Shown in pieces: positions 31,603-36,905 of a DNA stretch of 36,905 bases. A program made the position numbers and the translations under genes. Position 1 is the stretch's first letter. Each line of letters starts with the position of its first letter. The DNA is from Spirochaetota bacterium (lineage in GTDB: Bacteria; Spirochaetota; Spirochaetia; CADAEX01). The stretch is from NCBI GenBank assembly GCA_009786125.1, contig WQTU01000127.1:1-36905 (forward strand), in the 5' to 3' direction. Below the pieces are notes generated by a model that did no database searches, was not told where the DNA came from, and saw only the letters and a program-made list of their open reading frames with translations.

Positions 31603-32253
31603 TTATCGGCTATTGGTTATTTTTTTAAAATTATCCAAAACCTGTTTTTTTAATGACATAGCTGCATTACGCGGATCTTTACTCTTCATAATTGCCGTTA
31701 CTACTGCAATTCCGTCTGCCATGCTCTCATATAAAACATGCATATTCGAAGCATTTAGTCCGCCTATTGCTACAACCGGCATATTTGTTTGAACAGCAAT
31801 TTCATTTAGTATTGATACTTCTGTGATAACTGTAACAACTTTTGTTGTTGTCGGATAAATTGCCCCAACTCCAAGATAATCCGCGCCCTCTTCTTTTGCT
31901 TTTTTTGCCTGCTCAACTGTTTTTGCAGTCGCGCCGACTATTTTGTTTTTCCCAAGCAGTCTGCGGGCAACATGAACCGGAATATCGGTTTGCCCAACAT
32001 GAACTCCTGCTGCGTCAACAGCCATTGCTATGTCAACTCTGTCATCTATAATCAATGGCACGTTGTATTTGTCTGTTACTTGTTTGACTTTTTCTGCAAG
32101 GCGGAGATACTCCAGCCCGCTTCTTTCTTTTTCGCGTAACTGCACAATGGTTACGCCTCCTTCGCAGGCTTGCCTTACAATTTCCAGAAAATCTGTTTCT
32201 GTTTTATCTGTGCTGTCTGTAACAAAATACAAAGTTAAATCTAATTTCTTCAT
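31603..32253 (-). CDS. thiE: Thiamine phosphate synthase
   Basis: 216 residues forming the ThiE TIM barrel. Diagnostic segments are QLREKERSG (pyrimidine diphosphate binding), IIDDRVDIAMAVDAAGVHVG, the phosphate-binding IYPTTTK loop, and VVAIGGLNASN. The enzyme joins HMP-PP to the thiazole phosphate to give thiamine monophosphate. AGGAG lies just before the ATG. It sits between thiH and tenA, linking the thiazole branch to the salvage enzyme. Confidence 0.96.
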   Translation of the reverse strand: MKKLDLTLYFVTDSTDKTETDFLEIVRQACEGGVTIVQLREKERSGLEYLRLAEKVKQVTDKYNVPLIIDDRVDIAMAVDAAGVHVGQTDIPVHVARRLLGKNKIVGATAKTVEQAKKAKEEGADYLGVGAIYPTTTKVVTVITEVSILNEIAVQTNMPVVAIGGLNASNMHVLYESMADGIAVVTAIMKSKDPRNAAMSLKKQVLDNFKKITNSR

Positions 32254-32294
32254 GGTTTTTCTCCTGGATTATAAAGGGTAAACTTCGCAACCCT

Positions 32295-33464
32295 TTATAT
32301 CATTCTGATGTAGTCTGAATAAACAGGCTGAAGTCCTCTGTCAAGTATCATTGTATGCACCTGGTCAACATTCCGCGCATCGGATATTTCAAACTGCTCA
32401 TCGCCTTTCTTCTCCATAAAGTGTCCGCCGACTCCAACCTTTACGCCAGCAGACATTTTTGTGGCTGCCAATCCTATTACATTATCCCGGAACCCTGCCC
32501 GCTCTCTTGTTGAGATAACGATAGAAACAAAGGGCATAAAAATTCTGTAAGCCAGCAGAACTTGTAAAAGTTGTTTTTCGGAGACACTATTTTGAGATTC
32601 CTGCGTATCCCGGCTATTTATAAACGACCGTATTCTTGGAGCAGAAAACGAAATCTCTGCGTGAGGATATTTTTGCTGCAGCAAATATGCGTGGATTCCC
32701 GTAGCAAAAGCATCCCTGCGAAAATCGCCAATGCCAAGAAGCGAACCAAAGCTAACGCCCCTCATGCCGCCCCTTATGGCGCGCTCTTGCGAGTTAAAGC
32801 GATAAGGATAAGAGCGTTTCGGTCCGCTCAGGTGATATTTTGCATATATATCTGCATCATACGTTTCTTGGTAAATACTTACGAAATCAGCACCGCATTG
32901 ATGTATGTAGGCATATTCATCTGTGTTCAAAGGATAAACTTCAATACCAACTGTTGGGAAATATTTTGCCGCAAGTTTTACAGCTTCGCCAATATATTCT
33001 ACATTTGACTCTTCCCTGGATTCGCCTGTTAGTAATAGAATTTCTTCCAGCCCTGTATTGGAAATTGCTTTAAGTTCTGCCTCGATCTCCTCGAAAGATA
33101 GTTTTCCCCGAGTAATATCATTCTTGCAGTTAAACCCGCAATAGGTGCAATGATTATCGCAATAATTTGCAATATATAGGGGTGTATATAAACTAACGGA
33201 ATTCCCAAAATGCTTTCGGGTTTCGATTTTTGCTTGCTTTGCGATTTCCTCCAGCATATTTTCTGCTGCAGGAGATAAAAGCGCTGCATAGTCATAAAAT
33301 GTCAAACTATCTTCGCAAAGCGCTTTTTTTACGTCACCTGCACTATATGTTTTACACATATAGTTATCAGTCGCCATTAATGTTTTGTCCATTATGCCGG
33401 AATCCGTTGCTTCCATGTAATCAAGATAGTTCATTACGTTGTCGGTTATTAAAGCATTTTGCAT
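32295..33464 (-). CDS. thiH: 2-iminoacetate synthase (radical SAM ThiH)
   Basis: 389 residues. The radical SAM cluster motif Cys-x3-Cys-x2-Cys is at Cys102, Cys106 and Cys109 (NYCDNHCTYCGF). The ThiH C-terminal region has SFSAPRIRSF and a V-G-V-G-G-H segment. ThiH cleaves tyrosine with a 5'-deoxyadenosyl radical to dehydroglycine and p-cresol, supplying the thiazole C2-N fragment. It replaces the oxygen-dependent ThiO, fitting an anaerobe. The ATG lies just after the thiG stop, and GGAGGG at the end of thiG serves as its ribosome-binding site. The neighbours thiG, thiF and thiS provide the other parts of the reaction. Confidence 0.96.
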   Translation of the reverse strand: MQNALITDNVMNYLDYMEATDSGIMDKTLMATDNYMCKTYSAGDVKKALCEDSLTFYDYAALLSPAAENMLEEIAKQAKIETRKHFGNSVSLYTPLYIANYCDNHCTYCGFNCKNDITRGKLSFEEIEAELKAISNTGLEEILLLTGESREESNVEYIGEAVKLAAKYFPTVGIEVYPLNTDEYAYIHQCGADFVSIYQETYDADIYAKYHLSGPKRSYPYRFNSQERAIRGGMRGVSFGSLLGIGDFRRDAFATGIHAYLLQQKYPHAEISFSAPRIRSFINSRDTQESQNSVSEKQLLQVLLAYRIFMPFVSIVISTRERAGFRDNVIGLAATKMSAGVKVGVGGHFMEKKGDEQFEISDARNVDQVHTMILDRGLQPVYSDYIRMI

Positions 33465-33468
33465 TTAA

Positions 33469-34239
33469 TTAATGACCCTCCAAAAATCCTGTTAATGGAC
33501 TTGAAGCTTCTGCCTTGTGTTCCAACACCCTGCCAAGCCCCGCGAGCCATGCTTTTCTTCCTGCTTCCACAGCCAGCTTAAATGCGCTTGCCATTGTTCC
33601 CACATCATTTGCTGTTGCGATCGCGGTATTTGCCATTATTGCAGCTACTCCAAGCTCCATAGCTTCGCAAGCCTGCGATGGCCTGCCTATGCCTGCATCA
33701 ACTATAATTGGCAGATTTATTTCATCAACAAGGATTTTAACAAACTCTTTTGTTAAAAGCCCTTTGTTGCTGCCAATAGGTGCGCCTAACGGCATAATTG
33801 TTGCAGCTCCTGCATCAGCCATTTGCCTTGCTGCAATTAAATCCGGATACATATAAGGCATTACAATAAAGCCCTCTTTTGCAAGAATCTCAGTTGCTTT
33901 AATAGTTTCATAATTGTCAGGCAGCAGATATTTTGAATCATTTATTACTTCTATTTTAACAAAGTCGCCGCACCCAAGGTCTCTTGCAAGCCTGGCAATA
34001 CGCACTGCTTCCTGCGCATTTCTTGCACCCGATGTGTTTGGCAAAAGCGTAATTCCTTCCGGAATATAATCAAGAATATTCTCTTTTCCGCCTGTGTGCG
34101 CGCGCCTAAGAGCAAGCGTTGCCATCTCGACACCGCCGTTTTCTATGACAACTTTTGTCATTTCAAGAGAAAATTTGCCTGAACCCAAAATAAACCTGGA
34201 TATAAATTCCCTTCCCCCTATAATTAAAGGATCATTCAT
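33469..34239 (-). CDS. thiG: Thiazole synthase
   Basis: About 256 residues from the ATG at 34237-34239; the frame extends to 34260, but the strong GAGGAGGAG site formed by the last Glu codons of thiF points to this start. ThiG features are visible: [19 protein letters not shown] at the start, the Schiff-base Lys in [16 protein letters not shown], and [13 protein letters not shown] for phosphate binding. ThiG condenses DXP, iminoacetate and the ThiS thiocarboxylate into the thiazole phosphate. It begins 7 bases after the thiF stop and ends 4 bases before thiH. Confidence 0.96.
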   Translation of the reverse strand: MNDPLIIGGREFISRFILGSGKFSLEMTKVVIENGGVEMATLALRRAHTGGKENILDYIPEGITLLPNTSGARNAQEAVRIARLARDLGCGDFVKIEVINDSKYLLPDNYETIKATEILAKEGFIVMPYMYPDLIAARQMADAGAATIMPLGAPIGSNKGLLTKEFVKILVDEINLPIIVDAGIGRPSQACEAMELGVAAIMANTAIATANDVGTMASAFKLAVEAGRKAWLAGLGRVLEHKAEASSPLTGFLEGH

Positions 34240-34246
34240 TGTTTTT

Positions 34247-34876
34247 CTACTCCTCCTCAATGTTCAGTAAAAGACGCAAAGCCATGTTTGCCTGATGTGC
34301 TGCGCATACTATGACTCTTGGAGCCATAAAGCCAATGCCATCCTGCTCTGCTGGCATAGAATCGCCGCATACATAAAGATTTTTAAGTGTTCGCTTTGTC
34401 TTAATATTGTTTGCGCTCCCATACCCATTCATGCCCGAAGCAGCAATAATTTTTTTTCCACCAGCTTCAAGCAGTGCATTTACAAGAATCGCTTTATACT
34501 GCGGATCATCAAATGCTTCGCAAACTATCGAATAGTCTTTAAAAACATCCAAAACATTACCTGCCTCTATTTTCACAGCAACAGCTTCTGTATCAACAAA
34601 TGGATTTATCTTGTTAATCTGGCTTTTAAGCGCTTCGGTTTTTAACAATCCGATATGTGTTGTATCGTAATATTGCCTGTTCAAATTGCCTGGCTCTACT
34701 ACATCATAATCCACAAGCAGCAGTTTTCCCACGCCAATTCTTGCCAGCATTACAGCGATATTTGAACCAAGCCCTCCTAACCCAGCTATGGCAATTCCGC
34801 TTTTTTTTAATTTCTCATTTATTCCCGGAATATTTCGCGCCAATAAGGCGCTTTCGGTTATTTTTTGAGCCTGCAT
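34247..34876 (-). CDS. thiF: ThiS adenylyltransferase ThiF (short family)
   Basis: 209 residues, matching the short ThiF form of anaerobes. The nucleotide-binding GLGGLGS starts at residue 32, followed by [17 protein letters not shown] with the conserved Asp and Arg used in adenylation. A C-terminal region contains two Cys (YVCGDS and IVCAAH) but no clear pair of CxxC zinc motifs. It activates the C-terminal glycine of ThiS for sulfur loading. It follows thiS by 9 bases. No dedicated sulfur-transfer gene (iscS, thiI) is present nearby. Confidence 0.93.
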   Translation of the reverse strand: MQAQKITESALLARNIPGINEKLKKSGIAIAGLGGLGSNIAVMLARIGVGKLLLVDYDVVEPGNLNRQYYDTTHIGLLKTEALKSQINKINPFVDTEAVAVKIEAGNVLDVFKDYSIVCEAFDDPQYKAILVNALLEAGGKKIIAASGMNGYGSANNIKTKRTLKNLYVCGDSMPAEQDGIGFMAPRVIVCAAHQANMALRLLLNIEEE

Positions 34877-34885
34877 TAGCGTTTC

Positions 34886-35080
34886 TCAGCCTCCGCCCAC
34901 AAAACAAACAATTTCAAGTTTATCTTTGTCAGAGAGCACTTCTGTTTCATAAGATTTTCTTGGTACAATATTTCCGTTTTTTTCAACTGCTACCCTTTGT
35001 ATCTCATATCCTTCTTTATTCAGAAATTCGTATAAAGATATTTTATTTTGCACTGATATTTCTTTACCATTCACATACAT
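34886..35080 (-). CDS. thiS: Sulfur carrier protein ThiS
   Basis: 64 residues with the ubiquitin-like ThiS fold. It opens with MYVNGKEI and ends CFVGGG; the terminal Gly-Gly is adenylated by ThiF and converted to the thiocarboxylate that gives sulfur to ThiG. It has one Gly more than the usual two at the end. It is the first gene after the riboswitch terminator, with GGAG upstream of the ATG. Confidence 0.94.
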   Translation of the reverse strand: MYVNGKEISVQNKISLYEFLNKEGYEIQRVAVEKNGNIVPRKSYETEVLSDKDKLEIVCFVGGG

Positions 35081-35113
35081 ATTACTCTATTCTCCTCAAA
35101 TGCGCCTCTTAAA

Positions 35114-35148
35114 CAAAAAAAGGCGCTGCCCATAAAAGGAAAGCGCCT
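35114..35148 (-). terminator. Riboswitch expression-platform terminator
   Basis: On the minus strand AGGCGCT pairs with AGCGCCT across a 14-base loop and is followed directly by seven T. It lies between the TPP aptamer and thiS, so it is the expected transcription-off structure. GAGGCGC just downstream of the T-tract and AGGCGCTT in the stem suggest alternative pairings, but I did not resolve the antiterminator. Confidence 0.88.
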
Positions 35149-35165
35149 GTAATCTTGCAATTTCA

Positions 35166-35246
35166 TTTGCTTCCTACGCTGGTATTAACCAACAGGTTCA
35201 AAGGGTCAGGCTTTGCCTTCTCAACTCAAAAGAGTACCCCTGCAAA
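35166..35246 (-). promoter_or_regulatory. TPP riboswitch (THI element) aptamer
   Basis: Read on the minus strand this shows the THI-box core: GGGGTACTC, then GTTGAGA (the CTGAGA counterpart), a short helix loop, ACCCTTTGAACCTG, and the closing ATACCAGCGTAGGAAGC. Five-base arms TTTGC and GCAAA close P1. The aptamer binds thiamine pyrophosphate and represses the downstream operon thiS-thiF-thiG-thiH-thiE-tenA through the terminator at 35114-35148. Confidence 0.96.
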
Positions 35247-35271
35247 CACACAATATTCAATTGTCACTTAA

Positions 35272-35300
35272 AATATAATAGATTTATAAGAAAAATGCAA
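35272..35300 (-). promoter_or_regulatory. Sigma-70 type promoter of the thiamine operon
   Basis: On the minus strand a -35 box TTGCAT (35295-35300) and a -10 box TATATT (35272-35277) are 17 bases apart. Transcription would begin near 35263-35266, about 20 bases before the aptamer. Position and spacing fit the riboswitch well. Confidence 0.75.
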
Positions 35301-35328
35301 TAAAAAGTAAATCTTTTTTGAGAAAAAT

Positions 35329-35375
35329 AAAGGATATTATACAGCAGGGCAAAGCCCTGCTGTATAATATCCTTT
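35329..35375 (-). repeat. Perfect 47-base palindrome, end of repeat copy 1
   Basis: Two perfectly complementary 22-base arms (35329-35350 and 35354-35375) with a 3-base loop. On the minus strand it is followed by ATTTTTCTC, so it could also stop transcription, but guaA already has its own terminator at 35480-35500. Confidence 0.85.
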
Positions 35376-35458
35376 GCTAACCGTCGTCGCCTCGGTCACA
35401 CCCGCAAGGGGTACTTTGTGTGCAAACCTAAGTTTGCCCGCGACACTCGGCTCCTAAG
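35329..35458 (-). repeat. Structured intergenic repeat, copy 1 (minus orientation)
   Basis: GC-rich element in the gap between guaA and the thiamine promoter. Read on the minus strand it has: GTCGCGGGCAAAC leading into a hairpin GCAAAC-TTAG-GTTTGC (35422-35437); a small stem ACCC-CTTGC-GGGT; a 25-base tail (35372-35396) that differs from copy 2 at only two positions; and a 47-base terminal palindrome (35329-35375). Copy 2 lies on the other side of guaA in the opposite orientation. It contains no open reading frame of note. Confidence 0.7.
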
Positions 35459-35479
35459 TTAATAAAAGGTTTTAATTAC

Positions 35480-35500
35480 AAAAAAGGGTACTAAATACCC
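35480..35500 (-). terminator. Intrinsic terminator of guaA
   Basis: Directly after the guaA stop codon the minus strand reads GGGTA-TTTAG-TACCC followed by six T. The stem is short but GC-rich, and the T-tract follows immediately. It closes the guaB-guaA region before the thiamine operon. Confidence 0.7.
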
Positions 35501-36469
35501 CTATTCCCACTCAATGGTTGCAGGCGGCTTGTTTGAAACATCATAAACCACCCTGCCTATAGCAGGAACAGAGCTTGTAATCAAAGAAGATATTTCGAGA
35601 AGGTCTTTCATATCCATTGGAAATACATCCGCAGTCATTCCGTCTCTTGACGTTATCGCACGCAGCGCAAGCACTTGACCGTATCTTCGCTCACCGGCGC
35701 CATCGACTCCAACAGATTTTACAGGAAGCAAGATAGAAAATGCCTGCCATATTTTATCGTATAGTCCTCTTTTTTTAAGCTCGCTTATATAAATATAATC
35801 TGCTTCGCGAAGAATATTGCATTTTTCTTCCGTTACTTCCCCAAGTATTCTTACAGCAAGTCCCGGGCCCGGAAAAGGATGCCTGCCTATAATCTCAGGA
35901 CCAAGCCCCAACAGTTTTCCAAGCTCCCTAACCCCGTCTTTGTAGAGCTTGTCAAGAGGTTCAATAATTTCCCCCTTCTGTCTTTTTTCCTCTACAAGCG
36001 GCGATTTTACATTATGGTGCGATTTTACATGAGCTTTTTTCCCTTCGCCTTTTCCTGATTCGACTAAATCTGCATAGATCGTTCCCTGTGCAAGCAAAGC
36101 GTTATGCGGTATCCCAAGCTTCGCCACCTCTTCCTGCTGCACAGTAATAAAAAGGTCTCCTATTATTTTTCGCTTTGTTTCAGGATCAGATACTCCTTTT
36201 AATGCATTAAGAAATTGCCACGAAGCATCTACAAGATGAAGATTTTTCGCCCCAAGTTTTTTTAAATTATATTCTATTTCTGTTGATTCATTTTTTCGCA
36301 TTAACCCTGTATTAATATACATAAGGTGGACTTTTTCCGGATTTAAGGATTTTAACAAAAGGGCAGCTACAACCGCAGAATCAACGCCGCCGGAAATCAA
36401 AAGAAGAACATCTTTATCCTTTGCTTGTTCAATTATTCTTTTGCGTGCATCATTAAAATATTCTTCCAT
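35501..36469 (-). CDS. guaA: GMP synthase ATP-pyrophosphatase subunit, stand-alone
   Basis: 322 residues. The N-type ATP-pyrophosphatase loop ISGGVDSAV is at residues 25-33; the dimerisation/XMP-binding domain follows with GRHPFPGPGLAVRILGE and the family-defining C-terminus KPPATIEWE. The usual bacterial GuaA is about 510 residues, with an N-terminal class I glutaminase domain of about 190 residues. Here the start has its own AGGAG site and the upstream 230 bases hold no such domain, so this is a two-subunit enzyme or ammonia-dependent form, as in archaea. It makes GMP from XMP, the product of the guaB gene next door. Inverted copies of a structured repeat flank it. Confidence 0.92.
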   Translation of the reverse strand: MEEYFNDARKRIIEQAKDKDVLLLISGGVDSAVVAALLLKSLNPEKVHLMYINTGLMRKNESTEIEYNLKKLGAKNLHLVDASWQFLNALKGVSDPETKRKIIGDLFITVQQEEVAKLGIPHNALLAQGTIYADLVESGKGEGKKAHVKSHHNVKSPLVEEKRQKGEIIEPLDKLYKDGVRELGKLLGLGPEIIGRHPFPGPGLAVRILGEVTEEKCNILREADYIYISELKKRGLYDKIWQAFSILLPVKSVGVDGAGERRYGQVLALRAITSRDGMTADVFPMDMKDLLEISSLITSSVPAIGRVVYDVSNKPPATIEWE

Positions 36470-36510
36470 GTTTCAAGCTCCTTTATACTTACTGAAAAAA
36501 AAATATTTGC

Positions 36511-36701
36511 CGACGAAGCGAGAACCGCGGGCAAGCAAAACTTGCACATCCACCGAATAAGTGAGGGTCGCGGGCAAACATAGTTTGCACATGACCGAAC
36601 GCCGAGGTGGACAAGGGGCTATGCCCCTTATGTACCGAGGCGACGAAGGTTAACAAAGAGTTTTATACCTCGCAGCTTTGCTGCGGGGTATAAAACTCTT
36701 T
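36511..36701 (+). repeat. Structured intergenic repeat, copy 2 (plus orientation)
   Basis: Fills the 230-base gap between guaA and guaB. It holds two tandem units about 43 bases apart, each starting GCGGGCAA and forming a small hairpin: GCAAG-CAAAA-CTTGC (36531-36545) and GCAAAC-ATA-GTTTGC (36574-36588). Next is AAGGGGC-TAT-GCCCCTT (36613-36629), then the 25-base tail shared with copy 1 (36634-36658) and the terminal palindrome. The left edge is approximate. No clear guaA promoter was found in the remaining AT-rich 40 bases. Confidence 0.7.
36655..36701 (+). repeat. 47-base palindrome, end of repeat copy 2
   Basis: Arms of 22 bases (36655-36676 and 36680-36701) with a TTT loop. One position would form a G-T type pair; the rest are complementary. 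It overlaps the guaB stop codon at 36700-36702, so guaB ends inside the palindrome, which may double as its terminator. Confidence 0.8.
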
Positions 36702-36905
36702 ATTTTGTATAGTTTGGCGGTTCCTTTGCTATAGTAACATCGTGAACATGGCTCTCTTTTAACCCGGCAACTGTCATTCTGACAAATTTTTTGTAATTGC
36801 GCAGAGCTTCTATATCTTTGCAGCCGCAATAGGACATCCCTTTTTTTAGACCTACAATAAGCTGGTTAAGAAAAGGTTTTAATTCTCCCTTGTATGGAAC
36901 CCTGC
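36700..36905 (-). CDS. guaB: IMP dehydrogenase, 3' end only
   Basis: Only the last 68 residues are in the window. The minus-strand frame contains VPYKGELKPFLNQLIVGLKK, then GMSYCGCKDIEALR, then ESHVHDVTIAKEPPNYTK before TAA at 36700-36702. These match the C-terminal IMPDH segment (GLRSGMGYCGA-like) and the usual H-D-V-x-I-x-x-E-x-P-N-Y end. The enzyme oxidises IMP to XMP, the substrate of GuaA encoded 231 bases downstream. The rest of the gene lies beyond the window. Confidence 0.93.
   Translation of the reverse strand, partial: RVPYKGELKPFLNQLIVGLKKGMSYCGCKDIEALRNYKKFVRMTVAGLKESHVHDVTIAKEPPNYTK

Noticed and set aside
36511-36701. Tandem hairpins near guaB as a CRISPR array
   Set aside because: Only two units, no uniform spacers, and hairpins differ in sequence; no cas genes nearby.

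Overview
The window looks like chromosomal DNA from a spirochaete of the Treponema group. It is AT-rich with local GC-rich intergenic patches. The gene set is that of an anaerobic diderm (BamA, TamB, Skp, LptF/G-type permeases, a ThiH-type thiazole pathway). The run tamB-bamA-skp-mutS has the gene order I know from Treponema pallidum, and rimP-nusA-infB-rbfA-truB-ribF-rpsO-pnp is also a treponemal arrangement. The genus call is inferred from gene order and protein character, not from a marker search.

Layout. (1) 1-832: the 3' part of a plus-strand gene for a membrane-anchored protein of unknown function. (2) 902-18378: fifteen minus-strand genes, tightly packed or overlapping. They are read from right to left as rimP, nusA, infB, rbfA, truB, ribF, rpsO, pnp, an M16 peptidase, dut, two LptF/LptG-family permeases, tgt, murJ and a secreted HEAT-repeat protein. 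Transcription and translation factors feed into RNA decay, nucleotide hygiene and envelope assembly. (3) 18446-29508: a second minus-strand run, tamB-bamA-skp-mutS-comF, closed by an intrinsic terminator. It combines outer-membrane biogenesis with mismatch repair and a ComF-like phosphoribosyltransferase that carries a foreign-looking GC-rich insert. (4) 29654-30905: two plus-strand genes, tmk (with an atypical P-loop) and a small exported protein of unknown function. (5) 30910-35300: a thiamine operon thiS-thiF-thiG-thiH-thiE-tenA on the minus strand, behind a clear promoter, a TPP riboswitch and a riboswitch terminator. It makes the thiazole half, joins it to the pyrimidine, and salvages pyrimidine through TenA. 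ThiC and ThiD are not in the window. (6) 35329-36905: guaA as a stand-alone ATP-pyrophosphatase subunit without its glutaminase domain, and the 3' end of guaB.

The most unusual feature is a pair of structured, GC-rich intergenic elements that bracket guaA in opposite orientations. Each ends in a 47-base palindrome of the same geometry (22-base arms, 3-base loop). The arms differ strongly in sequence between the copies but stay complementary within each copy. Smaller hairpins inside the elements also show compensated changes. I do not recognise this as a named repeat family. No tRNA, rRNA, CRISPR array, transposase or phage gene was seen.
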